DNA of 64,000 bases, from the NCBI RefSeq assembly GCF_019970045.1, contig NZ_JAHXYI010000009.1, positions 1-64,000 on the forward strand. Direction: 5' to 3'. This DNA is from Chryseobacterium sp. GVT01B (GTDB lineage Bacteria > Bacteroidota > Bacteroidia > Flavobacteriales > Weeksellaceae). The notes under the pieces were generated by a model. The model worked only from the letters and a program-made list of their open reading frames with translations, searched no databases and was not told where the DNA came from. Position numbers and translations under genes: made by a program. Positions 24,821 to 32,942 of this stretch are shown one piece after another (position 1 is the stretch's first letter; each line of letters opens with the position of its first letter).

Positions 24821-24976
24821 AGAAGGGAAGCTGGGAGAAGGAGGCTGGATGTTATTAATAGGTTACTATTTTTCAATTCTCAGCCAGCACATCAGTTCTC
24901 TCAATACTGCTGACAAAAGCTATTTTTAGATATTTCACACTTCATTACTTCTCTCTTCCAGCTTCCATCATCCAGC
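24821..24976. repeat. Imperfect purine/pyrimidine-rich inverted repeat
   Basis: The left arm (24821-24851) contains GGAAGCTGGGAGAAG and GGCTGGATG. The right arm (24949-24976) contains CTCTCTTCCAGCTTCCATCA and TCCAGC, its imperfect reverse complement about 97 bases away. The right arm ends beside the MATE stop codon. It resembles dispersed GGAAGCTGG-type intergenic repeats that I recall from Chryseobacterium genomes; copy number cannot be checked here. Confidence 0.5.
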
Positions 24977-24978
24977 AT

Positions 24979-26373
24979 TTAAACTTTTATCGTCTTCCAT
25001 TTTCCTTTTTTGAATAAGATAAAAGCAACTATGGTAATCAGCGTTTCTGCGGCAGGAATTGAAATAAACACTCCTCTTGGACCCATTTCAAAATATTTTG
25101 ACAGAAAATACGCCAGAGGAATCTGAAACAGCCAGAATCCAAAAAGATTAACCCAGGTAGGTGTCCAGGTATCTCCGGCTCCGTTGAATGCATTAATCAT
25201 TACCATCCCGATTCCATAGAAAATAAATCCTGTGCTCATAATCTGAAGAGCATTTTTAGCAAAGTCTTTAATAGCCGTTTCCTGAGTGAAAAAACCAACT
25301 AAAAAATTTCCCATAAAAATAAAGATCAGGCTTACAATCAGCATAAAGATGACATTATATTTCACAGTCTTCATTACCGATTGTTCCGCTCTCAGCATTT
25401 CATTGGCACCCATATTCTGCCCTACAAGTGTAGATGCCGCATTACTCAGTCCCCAGGCAGGAAGCATAAAAAACATCATCAGTCTTAAAGCTGTCTGATA
25501 GCCAGCGGACGCATTTTCTCCCCCAGTAGTTGCTACCAATTCTGCAAGGAAAATCCAGCTGCATGAAGCAATGACAAACTGAAAGATTCCGGGAGTTGCA
25601 ATCTTTATAATGGATTTTATTAATTCATAATTCGGTTTAAAATAAGGAATCTTTATACGGATTTGGGTATCTGCTACTAAAAGATGATACAACTGGTAGA
25701 TCACCCCGATACTTCGGCCTATAGTTGTTGCCAAAGCTGCTCCGGTCAACCCCAAAGCAGGAACAGGTCCTAATCCTTTTATCAATATTGGACATAGAAT
25801 AATATTGGCAATATTCGCTATCCATAAGCTTTTCATAGCAATCATTGCATTTCCAGCACCTCTGAAAATACCATTAATTAAAAATAACAGCATAATAATT
25901 GTGCTGCTGCTCATCATAATTCTGGTAAAATTCTTTCCATAGGCTGCTGCTTCCGGCTTCGAGCCCATCAATATCAGGATTTCTTCAGCATAGATAACTC
26001 CCAGTAAACTTAAAACAAAAGTAATAACAAATGAAACCAGCAATACCTGCGCAGCACTTCTGGAAGCCTGCTCGGGATTTTTCTCACCGATTCTTCTCGC
26101 CACCAAAGCTGTTGCCGCCATACTCATACCAATCGCAATAGAATACATCACAGAAAGTACAGATTCTGTAAGCCCAACAGTCTGAATAGCAAAACCACTT
26201 TCTTTCAAATGTCCGACAAAATACAGATCAACAAGGGCAAATACAGATTCCATAGCCATTTCCAGCATCATGGGAATCGCTAAAAGCAATACAGCACTTC
26301 TGATATTCACCTTCGTGAAGTCAGTTTCTTCGCCACTGAATGCTTTTTTCAAAAACTCAACATATTTTGTCAT
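24979..26373 (-). CDS. MATE family multidrug/Na+ efflux transporter
   Basis: This 464-residue integral membrane protein has about twelve hydrophobic segments in two homologous halves, typical of MATE antiporters that expel cationic drugs in exchange for Na+ or H+. Family-like segments include RSAVLLLAIPMMLEMAMES near the start, GMSMAATALVARRIGE in the first half, and AASTLVGQNMGANE in the second, where the conserved GQxxGA motif is visible. The ATG at 26373 is preferred to a TTG at 26397. A minus-strand -7 box (TACTTTTG, 26395-26402) overlaps the TTG, and the ATG product starts with a normal amphipathic helix. Substrate unknown. Confidence 0.9.
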   Translation of the reverse strand: MTKYVEFLKKAFSGEETDFTKVNIRSAVLLLAIPMMLEMAMESVFALVDLYFVGHLKESGFAIQTVGLTESVLSVMYSIAIGMSMAATALVARRIGEKNPEQASRSAAQVLLVSFVITFVLSLLGVIYAEEILILMGSKPEAAAYGKNFTRIMMSSSTIIMLLFLINGIFRGAGNAMIAMKSLWIANIANIILCPILIKGLGPVPALGLTGAALATTIGRSIGVIYQLYHLLVADTQIRIKIPYFKPNYELIKSIIKIATPGIFQFVIASCSWIFLAELVATTGGENASAGYQTALRLMMFFMLPAWGLSNAASTLVGQNMGANEMLRAEQSVMKTVKYNVIFMLIVSLIFIFMGNFLVGFFTQETAIKDFAKNALQIMSTGFIFYGIGMVMINAFNGAGDTWTPTWVNLFGFWLFQIPLAYFLSKYFEMGPRGVFISIPAAETLITIVAFILFKKGKWKTIKV

Positions 26374-26402
26374 GATTTCTTTTAGTTTACTTAGCAAAAG
26401 TA

Positions 26403-26697
26403 TTCATTCAAAAGCAATTAAAAGTTGGCATATGGAAAGTTTTTAATAAGATTGCTCTTGTAAGAAAATCAAAATTGTAATAAAAACCTAACGTGATATG
26501 ATAAGCTTTGAAAGAGTATCAGTCATCTATCAGTAATACAATTGAGGATTATACCTGGAAATATGTGAAACCTGCAATCATTAAGCTCCTGGAATAATTT
26601 TAAATTTATGACATTCAAAACAGCAGTTTTACAATTCTATAATTAATACGAGAATAATCTGATTAATAGAACGATAATTATTATCAAAACTTAGCAA
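26403..26697. other. Intergenic region between the MATE gene and the ankyrin-like gene
   Basis: About 345 bases separate the genes if the flanking promoter elements are included. Within it, 26505-26597 on the plus strand has an open frame reading like a protein end (TIEDYTWKYVKPAIIKLLE then TAA) but with no start, so a gene remnant is possible. No RNA gene or hairpin with a U-tract was seen. Confidence 0.4.
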
Positions 26698-26724
26698 TTG
26701 GTAATAAAATTTAATTTAGATTTG
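26698..26724 (+). promoter_or_regulatory. Putative promoter of the ankyrin-like gene
   Basis: TTG at 26698-26700 and TAGATTTG at 26717-26724 are 16 bases apart, one short of the usual 17-23, and end 23 bases before the start codon. Confidence 0.5.
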
Positions 26725-26747
26725 TATATTCTTAAAAAAGTATCCTT

Positions 26748-27110
26748 ATGAAAAAAATAATCTCTACTACCTTTCTATTTGGAATGTTACTGTCTGGCGG
26801 TATGTTTTCTGCTCAGAAGATGACTCAGGAAAAGATGAAAGCCATCTATTCTGATGATGTGGCAACATTTAAAAAACAGTTTGCCCCGGGAGATTACAAC
26901 AAATGCTTCCTCGTTGGAAACATAGCTTATTCACCTCTTGGTTTTAGTGTAATGTCTGATAGAAAAAATATTATAAATTTCCTTCTGGACAACAAAGCTA
27001 ATGTTAATAAAAAATGCCAGAACAAAACACCTCTTGAAGTAGCTGATGATACAAAAGGTACTGAAGAAATAAAGAAAATTCTGACAGAAAAAGGGGGTAA
27101 TAGAAATTAA
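26748..27110 (+). CDS. Small secreted ankyrin-repeat-like protein
   Basis: A 120-residue protein has a signal peptide (MKKIISTTFLFGMLLSGGMF, cleavage about residue 22, FSAQK). The mature part looks like two to three ankyrin-type helical hairpins: YSPLGFSVMSDRKNIINFLL, then NKANVNKKCQNKTPLEVAD, then a last helix TEEIKKILTEKG. Such single small ankyrin proteins are usually periplasmic in Bacteroidota; the partner is unknown. The two Cys (NKCFLVG and KKCQNK) could form a disulfide. It has its own promoter-like sequence and a terminator 22 bases after the stop. Confidence 0.75.
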   Translation: MKKIISTTFLFGMLLSGGMFSAQKMTQEKMKAIYSDDVATFKKQFAPGDYNKCFLVGNIAYSPLGFSVMSDRKNIINFLLDNKANVNKKCQNKTPLEVADDTKGTEEIKKILTEKGGNRN

Positions 27111-27131
27111 AAAACCTGAAAACAACATATG

Positions 27132-27157
27132 AAACTTCCGAAAGGAAGTTTTTTTTA
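27132..27157 (+). terminator. Rho-independent terminator of the ankyrin-like gene
   Basis: An 8-bp stem AAACTTCC/GGAAGTTT (27132-27139 with 27144-27151) has a GAAA tetraloop and is followed by a T-run to 27156. Confidence 0.9.
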
Positions 27158-27179
27158 TTTATAAAACCTGCAAAAATCT

Positions 27180-27187
27180 TATCTTTG
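27180..27187 (+). promoter_or_regulatory. Putative -7 box of aspS
   Basis: TATCTTTG matches TAnnTTTG and lies 60 bases before the aspS ATG. No TTG at -33 is evident because that region is the U-run of the preceding terminator. Confidence 0.45.
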
Positions 27188-27247
27188 CCAACGAAAAATT
27201 CAAGGTTCGGAATTGAACCTTAAACATTGAACTTTAAACAAATAATT

Positions 27248-29002
27248 ATGTTTCGATCACACACCAACGGAGAGCTATCTCTGAAAAATCTGAATGAAGA
27301 AGTTACACTATCAGGATGGGTACAAACTATCCGTGATAAAGGATTTATGATTTGGGTAGATCTTCGAGATCGTTACGGAATTACCCAGCTGGTTTTTGAC
27401 CAGGACCGCTCTTCTGCACAACTGATGGAAGAAGCTAAAAAACTGGGCCGTGAATTTGTTATTCAGGCTACCGGAAGAGTTATTGAAAGAGTAAGTAAAA
27501 ACCCTAATATTCCAACAGGGGAAATTGAAATTCTGGTAGAAAAACTGACTATTCTAAATGATTCTCAGCTTCCTCCTTTCACTATTGAAGATGAAACAGA
27601 CGGCGGTGAGGAATTAAGAATGAAATACCGTTACTTGGATATCAGAAGAAATCCGGTAAAAGATAAACTGATCTTCCGCCACAAAATGGCACAGAAAGTA
27701 AGAAATTATTTATCTGAGGAAGGTTTCATTGAGGTGGAAACCCCTGTTCTGATCAAGTCTACTCCGGAAGGAGCAAGAGATTTCGTTGTACCAAGCAGAA
27801 TGAATCCGGGGCAGTTTTATGCATTGCCACAGTCTCCTCAAACTTTCAAACAGCTATTGATGGTAGGCGGAATGGATAAGTATTTCCAGATCGTAAAATG
27901 TTTCCGTGATGAGGATTTAAGAGCAGACAGACAGCCGGAATTTACACAAATCGACTGTGAGATGGCGTTTGTAGAGCAGGAAGATGTCATGAACGTATTT
28001 GAGGGAATGACTAAAACTCTGATAAAAGATATTACAGGTCAGGAATTCGGAGATTTTCCAAGAATGACTTTCGCAGATGCGATGAGAAAATACGGAAATG
28101 ACAAACCGGATATCCGTTTCGGAATGGAGTTCGTAGAACTGAATGAGCTGGTAAAAGGAAGAGACTTTAAGATATTTGACGATGCAGAATTAGTAGTAGG
28201 AATCAATGTAGAAGGATGCGCAGAATATACAAGAAAACAGATCGACGAGCTTGTTGATTGGGTAAAGCGTCCTCAGGTTGGAGCTTCAGGGATGGTTTGG
28301 GCTAAATTCCAGAATGATGGAGTAAAAACCTCATCAGTAAACAAATTCTACAACGAGGAAGATTTAACAAAAATCATCGAAAAATTCGGCGCTAAAGAAG
28401 GAGACTTAATGTTGATTCTTTCCGGAAATGAAAACAAAGTAAGAGCCCAGCTTTCTGCTTTAAGAATGGAACTTGGGAACCGTTTGGGATTAAGAAAAGG
28501 AAACGAATTTGCACCACTTTGGGTAGTTGATTTCCCTCTATTGGAATTTGATGAAGAAAGTGGACGTTACCATGCGATGCACCACCCTTTCACTTCTCCA
28601 AAGCCGGAAGATATCCACTTGTTGGAAACAGATCCAGGAAAAGCAAGAGCTAATGCTTATGATATGGTTCTGAACGGAAACGAAATTGGAGGTGGTTCTA
28701 TCAGAATTTTTGACAGAGATCTTCAATCTAAAATGTTTGATTTATTAGGATTCACCAGAGAAGAAGCAGAAGCTCAGTTTGGATTCCTGATGAATGCCTT
28801 CAAATATGGTGCTCCGCCACATGGAGGTCTGGCATTCGGGTTTGACCGTTTGGTAGCAATCCTTGACGGAAACGAAGTGATCAGAGATTATATCGCATTC
28901 CCTAAGAACAATTCAGGGCGAGATGTAATGATTGATGCACCGGCTTCGATTGCTGATGCACAGCTCGATGAACTGGAATTACAATTGAACTTAAAAGCAT
29001 AA
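27248..29002 (+). CDS. aspS: Aspartyl-tRNA synthetase
   Basis: This 584-residue class II synthetase charges tRNA-Asp. It has an N-terminal OB-fold anticodon-binding domain (LSGWVQTIRDKGFMIWVDLR, about 20-110) and motif 2 around FQIVKCFRDEDLRADRQPEF. A bacterial GAD insertion domain occupies the middle (about 290-410). Motif 3 is GGLAFGFDRLVAIL near the C-terminus, and the aspartate-site QSPQTFKQLLM is present. The ATG at 27248 begins MFRSHTNGEL, the normal start; the longer frame would need a TTG at 27227. It is single, with its own terminator. Discriminating versus non-discriminating specificity cannot be decided here. Confidence 0.95.
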   Translation: MFRSHTNGELSLKNLNEEVTLSGWVQTIRDKGFMIWVDLRDRYGITQLVFDQDRSSAQLMEEAKKLGREFVIQATGRVIERVSKNPNIPTGEIEILVEKLTILNDSQLPPFTIEDETDGGEELRMKYRYLDIRRNPVKDKLIFRHKMAQKVRNYLSEEGFIEVETPVLIKSTPEGARDFVVPSRMNPGQFYALPQSPQTFKQLLMVGGMDKYFQIVKCFRDEDLRADRQPEFTQIDCEMAFVEQEDVMNVFEGMTKTLIKDITGQEFGDFPRMTFADAMRKYGNDKPDIRFGMEFVELNELVKGRDFKIFDDAELVVGINVEGCAEYTRKQIDELVDWVKRPQVGASGMVWAKFQNDGVKTSSVNKFYNEEDLTKIIEKFGAKEGDLMLILSGNENKVRAQLSALRMELGNRLGLRKGNEFAPLWVVDFPLLEFDEESGRYHAMHHPFTSPKPEDIHLLETDPGKARANAYDMVLNGNEIGGGSIRIFDRDLQSKMFDLLGFTREEAEAQFGFLMNAFKYGAPPHGGLAFGFDRLVAILDGNEVIRDYIAFPKNNSGRDVMIDAPASIADAQLDELELQLNLKA

Positions 29003-29006
29003 ATGT

Positions 29007-29034
29007 AAAGCGGGGTATTTGCCCCGCTTTTTTT
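29007..29034 (+). terminator. Rho-independent terminator of aspS
   Basis: The stem AAAGCGGGG (29007-29015) pairs with CCCCGCTTT (29022-29030), loop TATTTG, followed by four T residues. It begins right after the stop codon. Confidence 0.92.
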
Positions 29035-29402
29035 ATACACTAAATTTCAGCACACTTTATTAATTTGTTAATAGAATAAACTTTACGCTAGTATAAAGTA
29101 AGGTTTTAGCTACCATATCAATCATTAGTGAAATAACTTAATTTGAAATCTGATAGTAAAAATTAATATAAAAACAGGAAATTATCGAAATTAATACACA
29201 TTTAAAACAAAAACACAACAAAACAATCATTATATTATGTTATATACAAACATAATCTTTTATTAATATATTTACACTATACAGCTGAATTATAATGAAG
29301 GCTTAATCAAACTCAGGATTTGATTAATTTTATAATCTTTTGCGTAGGGTAATAATATAGCTGTTCATATTCAATCTGATCACCAAACCAAAATTAAATA
29401 AT
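29035..29402. other. Long AT-rich upstream region of the astacin gene
   Basis: These 368 bases carry no ORF of note. An inverted repeat, ATTATGTT (29234-29241) and AACATAAT (29249-29256), is a possible operator. The region probably holds the promoter of the astacin gene, but no good TTG/TAnnTTTG pair was found. Confidence 0.45.
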
Positions 29403-30734
29403 ATGAAAAGTAAACTATTACTCTTATCAGCATGCCTTGTTTTGGCACTGAATTCATGTAGGTCGGATATTGAAAATACACAGGCAGATTCAATAGACCA
29501 AACAACGACAAAACTGGACAATGCAAAGATTCACAAATTATTAATTAACGGGAAATACACGTATGTTAATGAAGTAAATGGTGAATATTTTTATGCAGAT
29601 GATATTACTATTAGCTCCGAGCAGTTTGATAAATTAAAGATGCAGGCCAATTCTGAAATGTCAACAGCTGAGAAAAGCACTATTGTAAGCTCCTTTATTA
29701 AGACATGGCCGAATGCAACGGTTTATTATACATTACCCAGCCAGGGAAGTCTGAGCACTCAGAATTACAATACATTCCTTACCAATATCAACAAAGCATT
29801 TGATATGATCTCTTCTCAAACCAGTATGCAGTTTGTTGAACGCACGAATCAAACAGAATACATCACCTTTACTTATACAACAAGCAACAGCTCACCACTT
29901 GGATGGCAAAAAAACAGAGTGAACGGGATTAAAATTTATAATATTACTTATCCCGCAATTATCGCTCACGAAATCATGCACTCAATGGGAATCATGCATG
30001 AACAGTGTCGTCCGGACAGAGATCAGTATATTATTGTAGATGTTAACAAAGCCGTGGAAGGCAGCCGTCATAACTTCAACCTTTACAATGATTACGCAGG
30101 ACATGGTGCATTTGATTTTGGTTCAGTCATGATGTATCAGTCTACAGACTTCGCGATAGACTCAAGCCAGCCCGTAATGACTAAGCTGGACGGATCTACT
30201 TTTACAAAGCAAAGAACAGGTTTGTCTGCCGGTGATTATGCAGGAATAAATCATTTGTACGAACCTGTTAATGCTACTTCTGCAATCAACGGAACCTATA
30301 CAATGAGAACAGCTTTAGCGAATGATAAAAATGTGGATATTACCGGAAGTTCCACTACAGATGGCACCAGTATCATTCTGTATTCAGCTTCTACAGGGAA
30401 TAACCAGAGATTTACTTTCAGCAAATCAGATCATGGATATTATATCATCAAATCTATATTAGATCCTACAAAGGTGTTAACCGTAAAAGGTAACGGAACA
30501 ACGAATGGAACAGCTGTTGAATTAAGAACCAATTCCAATACAGATTCTCAGAAATGGTTATTATTCAACCTGGGAAACAATGGTTTTGGATTTGCTCCCA
30601 AAAATGCGCCAGCACTGAGACTAGAAGTAAAAGATGGCTTAACAACCAATCTTACTCCTATTGTAATCGGCACTACAGATCAAACGGTTCAGCCTTCCAC
30701 AAAACAACGCTTTATCCTTACAAAAGTTAACTAA
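29403..30734 (+). CDS. Flavastacin-like M12A metalloprotease lipoprotein with C-terminal ricin-type domain
   Basis: This 443-residue lipoprotein has its lipobox at LNSC (about residues 16-19). After a propeptide-like region (about 20-95) comes the astacin catalytic domain (about 96-290). Its zinc signature is HEIMHSMGIMHEQ (His189, Glu190, His193, His199), followed by CRPDRD and a Met-turn VMMYQSTDFAID. A linker leads to a beta-trefoil ricin-like lectin domain (about 298-443) with repeated QxW-like positions (NNQRFTF, SQKWLLF). This matches flavastacin-type secreted peptidases of Elizabethkingia/Chryseobacterium. Lipidation means it is probably surface-anchored or periplasmic. A strong shared terminator follows, convergent with purA. 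Confidence 0.87.
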   Translation: MKSKLLLLSACLVLALNSCRSDIENTQADSIDQTTTKLDNAKIHKLLINGKYTYVNEVNGEYFYADDITISSEQFDKLKMQANSEMSTAEKSTIVSSFIKTWPNATVYYTLPSQGSLSTQNYNTFLTNINKAFDMISSQTSMQFVERTNQTEYITFTYTTSNSSPLGWQKNRVNGIKIYNITYPAIIAHEIMHSMGIMHEQCRPDRDQYIIVDVNKAVEGSRHNFNLYNDYAGHGAFDFGSVMMYQSTDFAIDSSQPVMTKLDGSTFTKQRTGLSAGDYAGINHLYEPVNATSAINGTYTMRTALANDKNVDITGSSTTDGTSIILYSASTGNNQRFTFSKSDHGYYIIKSILDPTKVLTVKGNGTTNGTAVELRTNSNTDSQKWLLFNLGNNGFGFAPKNAPALRLEVKDGLTTNLTPIVIGTTDQTVQPSTKQRFILTKVN

Positions 30735-30750
30735 ACTTTTTTACATAAAT

Positions 30751-30790
30751 AAAGAGGTTAGGAAATGTATTTCCTAACCTCTTTTGTTTT
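30751..30790. terminator. Bidirectional terminator between the astacin gene and purA
   Basis: A 15-bp perfect stem (30751-30765 with 30770-30784, core GAGGTTAGGAAA/TTTCCTAACCTC) has a TGTA loop. It sits between convergent stop codons, with T-rich sequence to the right and A-rich sequence to the left. Confidence 0.9.
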
Positions 30791-30803
30791 TATATAATTC
30801 CTG

Positions 30804-32072
30804 TTAAATCATTTTCAACATCTGCTCCCTTCCCGGCCCTGTCGAAAGATAAGCCACCGGAATACCTAATTCTGTTTCCAGAAATGATAGAAACTCATTT
30901 AATTCTTTTGGTAGCTCCGAAGGACTTTTCATTGTGGAAAAATCAGCATCCCATCCATTCACCCATTTCAGTATAGGCTTTCCGTTTTCAGGAAGCAATC
31001 CCGAAACCTCAACTGTATTTCCATCCTCCAGTTCATAATGAGTACAAACCGCTACAGATGGCAGACCGCTTAAAACATCAGCTTTAGTCAGAACTAACTG
31101 AGTAACTCCGTTGATCATTACAGCATACTTTAAAGCAGGTAAATCTAACCAACCTGTTCTTCTCGGACGTCCGGTATTGGAACCAAACTCATTTCCTTTT
31201 GTTCTGATTTCTTCACCCAACTCATCAAATAATTCTGTTGGAAATACTCCGTTTCCTACTCTTGTACAATATGCTTTAGCGATTCCAAATATTTCACCGA
31301 TCTTTTTCGGTGAAATACCTAACCCACTGCTCGCACCTGAAGCGGTAGTTGAAGAAGAGGTGACATAAGGATAAGTTCCGTGGTCAATATCCAGCATTGC
31401 AGCCTGGGATCCTTCTGCTAATATTTTCTTTCCTTCTGCCAGCGCATTGTTTAAATATATTTCTGTTTCAGTACATCTGAATCTCTTCAGAAAATCTACA
31501 GCCTCAAAAAACTCATTACTTATTTCCTCCAGAGAAGGAAGTTCTATGCCTCCTGCTGACAGCATTTTATAATCTCTTGCTAAAATATGCTGAACTCTGC
31601 TTTTAAAATCAGGAGCAAACATATCTCCTATTCTTACATTCTGTCGTAAAATTTTATTTGAATACGCCTGTGCAATTCCGTTTTTCGTAGTTCCGATGGT
31701 TGTATAATCCGGGCTTTCTTCCATAAAAATATCCAAAAGTTTATGAGTAGGCAGCACAAAGTGAGCTTTCAATGAAATAATCACATTCATTTCCGGCTGA
31801 ACTGTCTCATCAAAAGTCCGAAGATTGATAATTTCTTTTTTAAAACTCACAGGATCCAAAACGGTTCCTGTGCCAATTACATTCTCTACCCCGTTCATAA
31901 AGATTCCCGAAGGAATCATTTTAAGCGTTATTCTGCGTCCGTTTCTTTCAATGCTGTGCCCAGCATTAGATCCGCCATTAAAACGAGCTGTAATGTCATA
32001 ATTTTCACTGATAAGATCAATGAACTTTCCTTTACCTTCATCTCCCCATTGTAATCCTAATACAATATCCAT
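30804..32072 (-). CDS. purA: Adenylosuccinate synthetase
   Basis: This 422-residue GTP-dependent enzyme makes adenylosuccinate from IMP and aspartate, the first committed step to AMP. The N-terminus MDIVLGLQWGDEGKGKFIDL has the P-loop-like GDEGKGK with catalytic Asp. NGGSNAGHSI (His essential in the family), the IMP site (YTTIGTTKNGIAQAY), and RTGWLDLPAL and TKADVLSGL near the GTP site follow in order. Length is normal for bacteria. The ATG at 32072 gives the standard N-terminus. A minus-strand -7-like TAGCTTTG lies at 32097-32104, and an Fnr-like palindrome lies just upstream of that. Confidence 0.95.
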   Translation of the reverse strand: MDIVLGLQWGDEGKGKFIDLISENYDITARFNGGSNAGHSIERNGRRITLKMIPSGIFMNGVENVIGTGTVLDPVSFKKEIINLRTFDETVQPEMNVIISLKAHFVLPTHKLLDIFMEESPDYTTIGTTKNGIAQAYSNKILRQNVRIGDMFAPDFKSRVQHILARDYKMLSAGGIELPSLEEISNEFFEAVDFLKRFRCTETEIYLNNALAEGKKILAEGSQAAMLDIDHGTYPYVTSSSTTASGASSGLGISPKKIGEIFGIAKAYCTRVGNGVFPTELFDELGEEIRTKGNEFGSNTGRPRRTGWLDLPALKYAVMINGVTQLVLTKADVLSGLPSVAVCTHYELEDGNTVEVSGLLPENGKPILKWVNGWDADFSTMKSPSELPKELNEFLSFLETELGIPVAYLSTGPGREQMLKMI

Positions 32073-32125
32073 ATTCGTACTTTAAATTTTATGGAACAAA
32101 GCTATGACAATCAATGAGAAAGACC

Positions 32126-32144
32126 ATTGTCATTTGGCAAAAAG
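32126..32144. promoter_or_regulatory. Crp/Fnr-type operator candidate upstream of purA
   Basis: ATTGTCATTTGGCAAAAAG contains TTGTCA-TT-TGGCAA, a 14-bp palindrome with one mismatch. It differs by one base from the site at 32857-32875 on the other side of the Crp/Fnr gene. It lies upstream of the purA -7-like box at an activator-type distance. It could also act downstream of the regulator gene. Confidence 0.55.
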
Positions 32145-32228
32145 GAACTCAATTGTACAAAGTATAATGTAAAATGTATTAATGACTAAAAACCATCATT
32201 AATCAATTATCACCTATCATTAATAATT

Positions 32229-32798
32229 CTAGATGATATTCCTCCTGATCCTGCTCAGGGATGAAGGTGTCACACCAAGATAAGATGCCAGCATAGATTG
32301 CGGAACCCTGTTGGCAAGACCTGGATAATGATTTAAAAAGTGAATATAACGTGATTTTGCATCCTGATTCAGCATGATACTCGCTACCTTCAGTTTATTC
32401 TCCACTACAAAAGCATGGATTCTTGCAAATAAAACCGGCCAGACAATTATTTTCTCTTCCAGTATTTTAAAATGCTTAAGATCTATCACAAGCAACACAG
32501 CATCAGTAATAGCTTCAATATCTTCGTGAGCAGGCAGTTGATCAGTAAAACCCTGAAAATCTCCGATAAACCTTCCTTCGTAAATAAAATAACGGGTAAA
32601 ATCATCACCCTGTTTATTATAATACAAAGACCGGAAGACCCCTTCTTTCACAAAAGCAATTCTTTGGCTCACCTTTCCTGCTTCTATAAAAGGTTCTCCT
32701 TTCTTCACAGTAATTTCCTGAATTCCTTCAGCAATTAAAAGTTCATCCTGAGGATTAAGTGTCCCGAATTTTTTGATATAATTAAAAAGTTCTTCCAT
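32229..32798 (-). CDS. Crp/Fnr-family transcriptional regulator
   Basis: This 189-residue protein has a cyclic-nucleotide-binding-like beta-roll (about 15-110; GEPFIEAGKVSQRIAFVKEG, then YEGRFIGDFQGF), a dimerisation helix (about 110-145) and a short C-terminal HTH (RVPQSMLASYLGVTPSSLSR). No Cys cluster typical of FNR oxygen sensing is present. The cAMP-contact motif of E. coli CRP is also not evident, so the signal is unknown. The ATG at 32798 is preferred to a GTG at 32813. Near-identical palindromes of Crp/Fnr type (TTGTCA-TT-TGACAA) lie on both sides, suggesting autoregulation. It is divergent from ku. Confidence 0.85.
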   Translation of the reverse strand: MEELFNYIKKFGTLNPQDELLIAEGIQEITVKKGEPFIEAGKVSQRIAFVKEGVFRSLYYNKQGDDFTRYFIYEGRFIGDFQGFTDQLPAHEDIEAITDAVLLVIDLKHFKILEEKIIVWPVLFARIHAFVVENKLKVASIMLNQDAKSRYIHFLNHYPGLANRVPQSMLASYLGVTPSSLSRIRRNII

Positions 32799-32856
32799 AT
32801 TTTTTGTAACCACAGATTACGGAAATATAAAGGTATAAAAGTCCGGGCTAAAAACA

Positions 32857-32875
32857 ATTGTCATTTGACAAAAAG
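32857..32875. promoter_or_regulatory. Crp/Fnr-type operator candidate between the regulator and ku
   Basis: ATTGTCATTTGACAAAAAG contains the perfect 14-bp palindrome TTGTCA-TT-TGACAA, the same length and TTG...CAA ends as an FNR box. Its centre is 68 bases from the regulator start and 77 bases from the ku start, in their shared divergent promoter region. Confidence 0.6.
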
Positions 32876-32942
32876 CCTATTAAAGGTACCACACGAGCCT
32901 CCAACGGCATGTTAATTGCTTGATTTTTAAAAACGTAAGACA

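Noticed and set aside
29330..29521. Minus-strand ORF overlapping the astacin start
   Set aside because: It is a shadow of the signal peptide region, with no family resemblance.
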